Source of the DNA: Wuchereria bancrofti
Taxonomy: Eukaryota; Nematoda; Chromadorea; Rhabditida; Onchocercidae
Reading direction: 5' to 3'
DNA: 64,000 nt
Assembly (NCBI GenBank): GCA_005281725.1
Contig: SSBO01000012.1
Location: 10,278,975-10,342,974, forward strand
Shown here: piece by piece, positions 1 through 12,400 of the stretch
Layout: each line of letters starts with the position of its first letter
Position numbering within the stretch: position 1 is the first letter of the stretch
Notes under the pieces: generated by a model
What the model was told of the DNA's origin: nothing
Seen by the model: only the letters and a program-made list of their open reading frames with translations
Database searches by the model: none
Translations under genes and position numbers: made by a program

Positions 1-1829
1 CTTCGGTTAGCTAAAATTAATTAATTTAATTTTCATATAAATGCCTAAAAGAAAAGCGAAAACAATAATGATAATAACTGTAGCAAAAGTAGTAGTAATA
101 ATAATATTAGTAAAATAATGATAATAATAAAATAATGATAATAATGAATGATAATAATTATGATTATCACCAAATGATACAATAACATTGAAAATGTTTC
201 GAAAATGAAATATTTGCTAAGAATGTTTTTCGTCATAAAACATTGAAAAGTATGTCAGAGAAACGAAATGAATGAAATTTTAGGAAAATGATGATAATGT
301 TATTTGTGAATGATGACGAATTTTAAGATTGAAATAAATGCGATAGAAGTAACAATGAACTAATTGATTGAAGAGAGGAAAAAAGAAGAAGGAAGAAGAA
401 ATGGAAAGAAGAAAGGAGGAGGGTATAAGAGAAGATGAACGAAATGATTTCAATAAAAATTTTAATTCAAATGAAATGATTGGAAATTACTGAAATGGAA
501 TAAAATATACATATGTATATAAATTATTGAATAACCGTATAAATTAAATCATATCCATGTTTGCTAATTAATTTAAACTAATTTAACTAAATGATTACGC
601 TAATTAAGAGAAAAAAAATACAGAGAGCCAGGAGAGAGGGAGAGAAAGAGGAAGAAAGAAAGAGAGAGGGGAAGAGTGAAATGAAAATGATAAATGATAG
701 ACATTATTCATTCATACGTCATAATGTTTCATCGAATTTGACGAACTCAGCTTGACCTTAACTGATTAAATTAAATTTCAGAAGCAATTTAATTTCTCGA
801 ATTTTAAAATTATCTCACTAAATTAATTATTAACAAATTTATTAAATGATATGAAATTTTTGAAAAGGATTAATATGAAACGAACTAGTCTCAAAACAAT
901 AACATAACATAACATTTCATTTATAACTAAAAACAATGAAAAGAGAAGCAAAAAAAAATCCAAATGATTTCTAACAACAAAATTGATTGATTAACTCTGC
1001 AATTTAATAATATGACTGGTTTAATTAATTGGTTGAACTGACTAAATAAATGAATCAAATCAATATAATAATGCATATAAATGATTGTTAATCCTTATGC
1101 ATCCATATATTATTTTAAAAAATAAATTAAAAAAATAAAAAATAAAACAGGTGCATTGCAGGATTAAAAGGAAGCAGCCGGAAGACGGAAATGAAAATAA
1201 GTGAGTGAAAATGTAAAAAAATGTTAAATGAAAGAAGATAATCAGTGATTGAAATTGATCGAAATACTGAGCTATTCATCGCTCAATTGAACTAATATTT
1301 ACTGTATTGTATTACTTTTGTGTCGTTAATCAATTTGCCGAAAAAAAAAATTCAACAAAATTTCAAAATTTTTTTTAATTATCTTTTCATTATTTTACAC
1401 AATTGAGACGAAAAAAGCGAAAAAGAAAAAGAGGAAAACTAAGCAATGCTGATATTCTAAAAAATATTGTTAAAATTTACAGAAAAAAAAACAAAACGTA
1501 AAAAGATTTCGTAAGATTTTTATTAGTCATATAAAAATTATTGTTAACTTTTATTGTTATAATAAATTATTAACATTATTGTTATAGTTATTATTAGGTA
1601 TAATATATGTGCTTATACATTTTTTATAAATTTTCAATTTTTATGATGTTTTATGAATATGCATTTATAATTAAATTTTTAATTCGGTTGTATTTTTTTT
1701 CTCATTCTTCTTTCTTTCTTTTTTCTTTGATTTTTTTCAAATCAAATTAATCAAAATATTACAACTGCTAGGAGCATTTTTTTTAAAAAATGTCATTTAT
1801 GAAATAGTATGGAAAATTCTACTGTAAAC

Positions 1830-1834
<5 letters not shown>

Positions 1835-1865
<31 letters not shown>
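1835..1865. repeat. (TA)n microsatellite
   Basis: A nearly pure run of alternating T and A about 30 bases long. A second run of the same type lies at 7321-7347. Confidence 0.9.
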
Positions 1866-1869
<4 letters not shown>

Positions 1870-3340
1870 CTTTCATTTCATTCAAATAAAATAGCAAAAA
1901 AATTTTTGAAAATGAAAAAATGAAAAATATATGGAACATTTTTTCAACAAATTACAAACAATTAATTTTTTATAGTTCTATTTTTTTTTTTTTTAATCGC
2001 CTGCTACAAATTCGTACTATTTATTTTTTACAATTGAATTGTGTTCTTTTTTAAAAAAAAGAAAAAGAAAACTTTAACATTTTAAAATTTATTTTATGCA
2101 GTTTTGCGTGGAAGTTTTTTCTGGTTTTTTTTTTTAGAGGATAATAAAAGAATTCTAATATTGCAACTTCAAAAGAAGAAAAAACAATTCAAATTAACAA
2201 ATGTTAGCTTAAAAACAAACGAGAAAATATTTTAGCCAACATATGAAGAAAAAAAAACCTTTCCCTATTTAACTCTAAAATTTACCCTAAAAATAATTGT
2301 TTTTTCGGGAAATGAAAAAAATAAACATCACAGTGTTAGCTCTTTTTTATTTGTTTATTTGTTTGTTTTTGAATTAAACAACAAAAAACAATGGTTTTTA
2401 TGCAAAATTATCAAATGAAACCACCTAAAATTTAAAAATTTTTTTTTCTCCTTAATATATATATGTTTTCTTTCAATGAAAAACAGTTTAAAATACAGTT
2501 AAAAATGCAGTTTAAAATGCTTCAATTTATTGGAATTAATAAATTTTTAATTTAGAAATTAATTAGGAAAGAAATAAATCAACTGTAAATTTTTTTTACA
2601 CTTTTTTTACTTATAATGTCGTTATTACGTGTTTCACTAATTGCTATGTTATGAATATGACGAGAATACAACTTACCTGTCATTTAATTAGGTAGAAAAA
2701 GAATAAGAAAAAATTTTTCATAGTATTATAATTGAATGTATGCAATATAAGATGAGATTTTTCACAATATTTAAAAGTTTCAAGGAATAAAATAACTCAT
2801 ACAAAAAAAAGTATAGAAAAATCATAAAAAACATTACAAGAGAAATAGAAAGAGAGAGAGAGGGAAAAAGGTTGAACAAGAAGAGGAAAAAAGACAAGAA
2901 GCATTATGCGACACATACATATGCAACAATTTTAATATATTTTAATACTTTGGAACAAAAAAATAATTGTAAAATTAAAAAAAAAACAGAACAAAATAAG
3001 TAAATAAATTTTAAATTAAAAAAATAATGAAAAAAAACGGTAATAAAAATAAAATGGAATAAGATTTGCTATATCAAAAAAAGATCCATAAAAACGTTTG
3101 AAATTATAGGAAAAAATAAAAGAAAATTAGAGAAGAAATATTTAAAAAAAAAATTAAAAATGATACTAAAAGTGTTGATAAATGAGAAAAATTTTGATGA
3201 AGGAAAGGAAGAAAAATGTGAGAGAGGGAGGGAAAAAAGGCTGGGATGCCTCTAATTTTCACTTTTTTTTAAGTTTTTTCATATATATTGTATATATAAG
3301 AGCAAGAAAAAAGAGGGAATATATATTAAAAGAATATATG

Positions 3341-3540
3341 TTACTTCATCACACATATACCCGTCTCATTTATTTTTTTCTCCACTTTACTCATTTTACT
3401 TTTATCCATTCTTTCTTTCCTTCTTTCTTTCTACCTCCCTTTTTTCTCTCTTCCTCTTTCTTTTCACTTACCTTTTTTCTCTCTTCTCTTTCCCCCTCTT
3501 TCTTCTTTCATTTCCTTCTTTTTCTTTTTTGAAATGAAAT
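3341..3540. repeat. Polypyrimidine direct repeat, copy 1
   Basis: A roughly 190-200 base pyrimidine-rich block beginning TTACTTCATCACACATATAC and ending near TTGAAATGAAA. It is repeated with small indels at 3794-3985. The spacer (about 3541-3660) is strongly purine-rich, so each block can pair with it in part. Confidence 0.8.
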
Positions 3541-3793
3541 GAAATAAAAAGGAAGATTTAAAGATTTTAAAAAAAGAAAGGGAGAAGGAAAAAGAAAAAG
3601 TAAAGAGGAGAAGGGAGAGAGGGGGAGGGAAAGAGGGATAAAGAAAGAGAAATTTAACTGAGAATGAAAGCGATGAGCAATCTCATACATTTTTCCAACC
3701 ATTACCACTTCAATTCATTGAAAATAAACTAGCCCTGTACTGTTTCAAATATTTTTTTTTTTTTACAAAAACAACTCTTCATTTCATTTCATT

Positions 3794-3985
3794 TTACTTC
3801 ATCACACATATACCCGTCTCATTCATTTTTTTTCCACTTCTTTGTACTCATTTTACTTTTATCCATTCTTTCTTTCTACCTCCCTTTTTTCTCTCTTCCT
3901 CTTTTTTTTCATTTACCTTTTTTCTCTCTTCTCTTTCCCCCTCTTTCTTCTTTCATTTCCTTTTTTTCCTTTTTTGAAATGAAAC
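3794..3985. repeat. Polypyrimidine direct repeat, copy 2
   Basis: Second copy of the block at 3341-3540. It opens with the same TTACTTCATCACACATATAC sequence and closes with TTTTTTGAAATGAAAC. The copies differ by a few indels in the homopolymer runs. Confidence 0.8.
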
Positions 3986-6090
3986 AAAAAGGAAGCAAAA
4001 AATTTTGGCAGTCCGATAATAAAAATTAGTAATAAAATGGTTAAGTGACTGTGACAATAATATAATAATAATAAGATACATACAGCAAATATAAAGTTAA
4101 CTTAATTTCAATTGAAAATTAAATTTAATAAAGATATGAGCACCCATTATATTATATCTAAATCTCTAAAGAAGTTAAAAATTGAAATTTAAGTTACAAA
4201 TAGCTTAAATTGGTATTATTACTGTTCAATTCATTCATTCACTGCAAGGAAGGAATGAAATAAACATTCTTTACCGTAATGCATATTAATTTTTGGAGAA
4301 GAATAGTGATAATAACAATACTTTTAAAATTTATTATTATTGTTTTTATTATTGTTTTTATTAATATTATCATTATTATTGTCATTATATTATTATTTTT
4401 TATCAATATTTCATTATTATTATCATTATATTATTATTATTTATATTAGTATTATCACTATTGTCACTATTATTATCATTACATTATTATTATTATTATT
4501 ATTATTAACTTAGTGGAAAATTTCATTGTCTTATTTTCATTTATGTATTTCGAAAATCTTTAAATCATTTTGAATATTTCAAATTGAACGATATTCTATA
4601 TTTACTCATACATCATATCATTTCTTTCCTAATTAAACACTTCACATTAGTGAAAACTTCAAATTCAGTTGCAGGATATTTATTAATAACTTTAGGTAGA
4701 AATATTCAATTTATGCAAAAAAAAAACAAAAAACGATGATTTCATTTAAGTTATCTATTGCTGATAACGAATTGAAACGAAGTGATATCATTATTATATT
4801 ATTTTTTTCATGAAGAATCATTCTAAAATGTATATAACTAATATCTGATCAACTGTTGTACATCAAATTAGCTAGTAAATCGCATGAACTATTATTTATA
4901 AAGTTTTTTTTTTCTTTTTTACCCTACAATATCTCTCTGTCTCTTTCTCACAAATTTCAAATTTGGTGAGGTAAAAAAATTGCTAAAACTTTTATCTAAT
5001 ATTAGTTATTACATTTATATTACGAGTAGAACAATATCTGATAAATTCTTTCATACATTTTTGAATATAATTGATTTAATCGAATAGTAATGTTAAATTA
5101 AACTATTATCATTGATAAAAAGAAAAAATGAAAAAAGAAGAAATCTACTATGCTTATTAAACAAATTAAAAAAAATATTTTAAATGATTTTAAAAAACAG
5201 GAAAACAAAAAATTAAAAAAATATTGTTGTTCACTAATTTAATTACTTTTTCGATTTACTTCTTTTAAATGTTATTTAAAAATTTTTTTTTTCATGTTAA
5301 TGACAAATGCATTATTACAAGTAGAAAAGGAAAAAAACAACTAGTATATATCATTAGCATAATATCGAATGAGAAAATAAAACAAAATATGAAGTGGAAA
5401 TAAGTGCTAGCACGTTTTTTTTTTTGTTATGGTGAAGTTTTAATGTGAAATTATTTTAAAATTTTAATATAACACCAATAAAATATACAATTGTTTTGTT
5501 TTTTCTTTCTTTAAATATTATAATAAAAAGGAACGAGAAAGAAAAAGACTTCATTAATTGCAAACAATTTAAATTAAATGAAAAAGGTTGAGAAAAAAAT
5601 AACTTTTTTCAAAAGGTAAAGAAAAGACTTTCTGGAAAAGTACAGATTTATTTTTTTTTCTCCCTCTCTTTTTCTCTCTCTTCTTCTTTCTCCTTATGTT
5701 TTCTTTTTTATCTCTTTTATATCCTACTAAAGAATTAAGAATGATGCTAATAGTCGATTAAATTTGCAAATCAATTAACTTTTTCTATCATAATAACAAA
5801 AAATAAGTAATAATTTCCAAATATTTTCAATAAAAACCAGTTTTTGACTTATTTAATCCTCCTAGTTTCTACATTAAAATTAAGGATCACGAAAATGAAA
5901 AAAGAAATAAATTAAAACGATATATTTTCATACCATTTTCCATTCCACCATCCATCAACAAATGATAAGTAATAATAATGGAAAAATGAAAAAAAAAAGA
6001 AATTAAAAAAAGATAAAAAAATCATTAATGCTTTTAATTGCTTAAATATCAAGATTGTTAATTAAAAAAAAAGTAAAAAGAACACACTTT

Positions 6091-6436
6091 TATTAATTGC
6101 CTTGAAAATATTATTATTTAAAAACTGATGCATCGAAATAATAACATTTGATATGATAAAAATTATTTATATATTTTATTTAATATATTTCCTTCTCTCT
6201 CTCTCATCCCCTTTCTCCCTCTCTCACTCTTTCTTTTATATCTTTTTTTTTTTTTTTTTTNNNNNNNNNNNTATTAATTGCCTTGAAAATATTATTATTT
6301 AAAAACTGATGCATCGAAATAATAACATTTGATATGATAAAAATTATTTATATATTTTATTTAATATATTTCCTTCTCTCTCTCTCATCCCCTTTCTCCC
6401 TCTCTCACTCTTTCTTTTATATCTTTTTTTTTTTTT
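6091..6436. repeat. Duplicated contig ends flanking an 11-N gap
   Basis: About 165 bases starting TATTAATTGCCTTGAAAATA are present at 6091-6260 and again, essentially unchanged, at 6272-6436. The two copies are separated only by Ns at 6261-6271. Both run into a poly-T tract. The layout is what unmerged overlapping contig ends produce, so the duplication is probably not genomic. Confidence 0.85.
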
Positions 6437-9400
6437 GTTTTCTTTTTTAAAAAAATTGTTCACTGAAATTTCAATAATCATCATCATTATCATTATTATA
6501 ATCATTATTTACATGCCGAAAACATCGTTATTTATTCTAATACTAATAAAAAAGCTATTATCATTTCACTATGTTTTTCCTCTATCACTCGTTTCTTTCT
6601 CCTCTTTAATTAGTTATCCTATCAATTTTATTTTACTTCAATTTTGTTTACAAACATCTATCATTGTTTATGTGTATGTGTCTGTATGTGCATGTGTGTG
6701 TATGTGTGTGTGTGTCTTTTGAGTAAAATTAATAATAATATTTTAATATTATACATTTAAAACTAATTGAAATATCATCAGATTCACTCTACAATTTTGT
6801 GTATTTGAACAAGGAGAAAACTCTAAATTAAATTTGACTGTTTTTTGATTACAAGAAATCCTTAATAAGAAAAATTATAGGATTTTAGCATTTTTTTATT
6901 AATTATCATATACCATATGTACATCGATGATAAATGAATGGTTTTTTTTTTTTTTGAGAAAAAAGGATTAAGACTTTTTGCTAATAATACTAAAGGAAGA
7001 TTACAAATTGAAACATTAAAATTTCATCAATTTTGTAAACTTTTAATGAATTAAAAAGTTGTAAGGAAGATTAAATGTTAGCATATTTTATATAATGTTA
7101 TTCATCTTATTTTATTTTAATACATTTTAATAAAGCAAAAAAAAAGGAAAATTTTTGTAATCAAACAGCTATTATTACCATTACAGTAACAAACGATATG
7201 TTTATTATTTATCGTTGATTTCATAAAATTTCATCTTCGCAGTTATTTCAGTCATAAAATAAAAAAAAACATTTTAAAATATCTCAAATAGAATGAAAAA
7301 GGAGAAGGAAAAATCCATACACATATATATATATATATATATATATGAATTAGTAATTATATTTTAACTAAATTATAATCATTACAAATTTATTTGTATG
7401 TTTCCAAAAAAAAGGAAAAAAGTATCTAACAAATATTGATATAATCATTTATAATCAATGTTTACTATTGGATTGTTATTAGATTTGTAATTGGAAAAAA
7501 ATGGGAAATTGTCATATGTAATATTAGTAATAAACACGTGATAAGAAAAAAACTATCAATTTTATTGATAAAATATCAATAAATCAATAATAACATCAGG
7601 TAATATTTAACAAGCTACTGAACTAGTGTAATGAATACGTAATGCTGTATAACAGAAATTTATGAATTTCGAAAATACTTATATTCAGAATTAGTAATTT
7701 TTACTAATTTATCTTTCGTGTCTCTAGAGTTATGGAAGAAATATGTATACTCAACAGATATTTACTGCTATGCTGTGGCGTTTTTCTTGCCAACATAGGT
7801 ATATTCGGAATTTTCGGTTTTTTTTTCATCTAAACAATAATCATGTTGTACAGTACCCCACTCGTCCCAGTTGTCATAAAATTTTACTTTTTATGGGGAC
7901 AAACAAGTAACTTGAAATGAAATTTACCCTACTCCAAAAACAAAAAAAAAACCCAAGCTTTACTATCTCAATTTGACGACGCTGAGAACGATTAAAAGTG
8001 AATAAAGTAAAATGTACCGTTGTGAAAATGAAAATTCTGCAACGAATTTCATCCTACTTATCATTTAAATATGTTGCTGAGAAATTCATTAAAATTTATG
8101 CGTTAAAGAACAACAAAACAAGGAAAAAACAAACAACAATTAGAAACAAGAAATTTACATTTACAAGAAACCTTAACTCCAAAAACAATTTAAAATAAGA
8201 GTTAACAAGCCAAGTGGTACTGTTGAAGAACCTTAAATAAACAAAAAAAGAAAGAACTATGCTAATCCTCCATCACATTGTTTCAGAGATTACCATTCAA
8301 TGGAAATCGAACGGTATATTTAAACAGTAATCCCAGCATTATGAATATTGATTAAGTTCATAAAGATGTTGGCAAGATTTATATACCTTCTTCCTTCTTC
8401 AGGCTGCAAATTCTGAACCAACTAAATTGAGGATAAATGAATGAATCGTTTTAATTCCAACTGCTACTATAGCTTTTCCTACGTACATAGCTTAACAATC
8501 CTATACCATACCACACACTATAGCACAGAAAGTACATTCATTGAAATGAGTTCCATGCTTAAAGAACCGAAATTCCTTTTTCTAACAGAACAAATGAACT
8601 CCCATCAAAATGTGCAGTTATTTTTATCGTTCACATAAATTTGCGCTAAACTCAATCTCTAAAAATCTTTTTTCAAAAAACTGCAATTATTTTTTTTTTC
8701 CATTTGAATATATAATTCCCTCAGTTTTTTTTAAAAAAAAAGATGAATATTACATGAGATGACAGAGGTCAACAGAACAAAACGCACTTCTTATTCCATA
8801 TGAGTTATTACAAAACGCTAATAGTGATCCGATGTGAGAGATAGCGTGGCGGAAAGAAAGAGATCAAGGGTGAATACTGATTTCTAGAATTATTGAAAGT
8901 TTAAAATAAGTGTTATAAATAAACATTAGATTAGCAAATTCGTTTAACCATCCAGGTGTAACTCTCTTAACTTAACTAACATTAGTATAGCACGAACAAG
9001 GGTAAAGAAAAAGATAACTAATCAACCATTCATAAATGAATGCATTTAACGTAAGCATTCACACACGTACATACTATGGACTGGTCCAATTTTTGGAAAA
9101 TTCGTTCAAAGGTGCATTAAAATAGGAAAAGCAATTACAGATATAATGAAAGTGATGTTATTTAATCAGCTGCTAGTTTAGTAATGTGACGGGGAAAAAA
9201 TGTTTGGAAACAAAGATTATGAAAAGGAACCCGTCACATAAAACTTTACATTTTTCCTCTTTGCGCTTTCAGTAAAAGAAAAAAACCTCTAAACTTCATC
9301 ACTTTCAATCTTATCGACCTCTCAATTAACCTTAAAATTTTCTGGAAAAATATTACAGAAAAAAAGGAAGAAAAAATAATCCCTCATTTAAAGCGTAATA

Positions 9401-9452
9401 ATAACAATTCAAAAACATTCAAAATATTTCAAATCCGTTTTGCGAAGACCTG

Positions 9453-12400
9453 TCAGTTGGCTCGTTTCTCATAAAATTTCAGCATCGAAACATTTGAGAA
9501 TAAATTTCCCAGTGTACCTTTCTCTTTTTTGTAATTTTCACAGGCTTTTCGAACATCGTATAAGCTCTTCCGTACTTTTGGACAAATCAAAACCTGCAAA
9601 GGAATAAGCAAATACAAAAGCCTCGAACGCAGTTTCCAATTCTATTTCACCGGAACAATACATTTTGAATTGTGGCTATGGAATGGAAAAAAGAAACAAA
9701 ACCAAAACCAAGCATTTTTTACTGTCATGGAGTCGAAACTTGTCGAATTTCAAAATGGCTAATTAAATACAAACAATATTGCACAAATTTCATTCCATGG
9801 AATGCAGAAATTAAATTAAAAAATTGAAGCCATCAAATACATGTTGCCACTTTGTTCCTACAAAATTTTATTCTCTAATAAGCATCCTATCCAAAGAAGA
9901 CATACCTGATTTATGTCCTCCTGGCTGGAATGGCTGCAATAATAAGAAAAAATCGACAAAACACGGTCTTTAATTTGTTCAGCAACACTGTCGTTTCGAG
10001 TTACTAGATTTAAAGCCAATACTCCTGGAAATCGGGCAAACAAAGTAGCAATCAAATAATGACTTTAAACGAGTCGGATCTCTTGCATATTATAGAACAA
10101 TTTATTAATTTTCTGACTTCCTAGATTACTTGCCAGCAGTTTGCGTAGAAATTTTATTTTAATGCTGCATATCACCATGAATGGAACAATTCTTTGTATA
10201 TCTACGTCGTTTCGATGTAGTCATTAACTATAGTTTTTATGCTAACGTTAATTAGCACAAAAGCTAAACCAACAGAAGGGATAAATGTAGACAAATGAAA
10301 TGAATATGAAACACGAAGGGAATAAATGCAATATATTTCTATGAAACATACTGATTATCTTCACTCCATTCAATATTTTACTTGTATTCATTACTTATTT
10401 CCTGTTACCGCATGAGTACTACTGTGTCCATTTATTGTTGTGCTGGTTCAGTTTGTACATTGTTACCAACTAGACGCCTAATTTCATTTATAGGTTTTAT
10501 ATGCAAAAAAAGAATATTGTGCATGATGATCTTGCAAACAATATAAGCAAAAAAATTCTGAACATGTATAATTTCGATAGAAAATTTGAAAAAAGGATTG
10601 AGACGTACTAAGAACAGCAACAGATAATTCAGCTAAAATAAAATTTGAAAATGATTCAAATGATACTCATGGAAATAAGATTTCTACAAACCACTGAACA
10701 ATATAGTAATGCCTTACCTCTTTCACGAAGTGCAGCATACATATTCTTGAGAGCTTCCTCTGTTACAAACGACGGTAATGGACAACTCAATCCATCTTCG
10801 TGAACGCCTCCAGCCACATCAATGAATATGACATCGAACAAGCGTGACTCATCTGGAATTTTGATATATCTTAAATCTTAAAAAAATATCGATAAGATTC
10901 TGCAATTAAGACAAATATTCGAAATTCAGTCATTAATTAAACATGATGAAACTACTCAATTTTATCTGAGTGATAACCTACCATTCTGTTGCAGCAGTTC
11001 TTTAATATATGTAAGAGCATCTTTGATCACAACGGTCAAACGCGAGTCACTATTGAAAGAAAACCAGTACTTTGCAATTTCCGCAACCTTCGGGTCTAAT
11101 TCCACAGATACGATAAACATCTGAAACAACACACGGAGAAATTTAACCTATAATGGCACATGTGCGATCTACCATCGCATCGTTATTTTATGGTAATTGA
11201 CACCTCAACTTAGATATAAGTTTAAATTTAATCTAGGTTTAGACTTACTGATGGAAATTTGATGTGCAGAAAGGAAGGCAGAACACCACCACCTAATCCA
11301 AGAACAAGTAATCTGAAATGAGACTATTAATATTGTGTGGTTAATTTCATTATGAAATTAACACCCATAAATACGTAAGCTATTAAAAGAATACAGTGAA
11401 CGAACAACAGCATGACCATACCGTAATTTAGTTGCATGGTTCAATTTTTCACCAGGACGTAACATGAAAGGTAGTGCTGCCAACATCGCTTCATGATATT
11501 CCGAGGTTAATGTATGTAAATCCACAATTTCGACACCTCTTCTGTTCCCTGCACAATAACATCAGTGAAATCAAATTATTAAAAAATCACGAATGATAGT
11601 TTCTGTAACGCAGCTTCTAATAGAATAACAATACTGTCCTGTTTGCCTTGCACATACTTTCTCCTTAAAAGAATGGTTTCCCTACTTACTTGTATGATGA
11701 ATAAATAACTGTTGGGTGATCTACTTATGTGAAGAAAAAAACTTTCCAATACTCTGCACCATATACCTCTCACCATACTGAAATATGAAATTAAATTAGA
11801 GATCCCAAAACTGTACAGTTTAGGTCATAAGATGGTCGACATCAAGTATATTTCCTAATTAAGGTCCTATATTCAAGTTTATATTTTCACTACGGACAAG
11901 TATCTTATTTTTAAAATAAAACTTACGAATCAGTTTAACTTCAGACTGTACTAGATTTTGGGCAGATAAAAAAACAAGTCTTCGATATATCGAACTTTGT
12001 ATGCGAACATCTTCCACTGCCCATGGCCCGTTGACGTCGGAATTCCCCGTGGCACGAGTTTCCTTAACGTCAATTTTTCCAAGAGAAAGAAATTCTACCA
12101 CCGACTTACGCTGAAATAAAATAATTTGTGCTTATCTGAAATACAAAATACATTATAAGATATAAAATTTAGTAATCAAAATCAAGTGTAATAAATGTAA
12201 AGTCTCAACTGCTTGAAGCATGGATGATGGAGTAAGCTGAATTACATATGGACCCAGTTCATCTTTAACCTGTTCCATACTTTCATATTTCTGCTCACGG
12301 TAAAGTGTGGCAACTGCCAACCGATCTTTATCACATTGTTTGCGCAGTGATGAACGGCCTCTTTCAGTAGCGAAAAACCAGTCACGATCTCTAAAATATA

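Larger units (their letters stand above)
1..9452. other. A+T-rich intergenic region
   Basis: No gene can be supported here. The stretch is very A+T-rich, with homopolymer runs, ATT/AAT trinucleotide tracts (for example about 4320-4506), TA dinucleotide runs and polypyrimidine blocks. The open frames present are short, low in complexity and match no family I recognise. Between about 7700 and 9400 the composition becomes more even, which may mark the 3' flank of the leftward METTL13 homologue, but I see no convincing exon there. Confidence 0.6.

Noticed and set aside
45..236. 63-residue minus-strand frame
   Set aside because: A poly-isoleucine and leucine product of an ATT/TAA repeat tract.
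7732..7833. Short plus-strand frame beginning MEEICILNRYLLLCCG, with a donor-like site after ANI
   Set aside because: It looks a little like a signal-peptide exon, but no downstream partner exon can be found.
11579..11776. 65-residue minus-strand frame in METTL13
   Set aside because: It lies in an intron; joining it to the neighbouring exons breaks the frame or gives a stop, while skipping it gives a good match.
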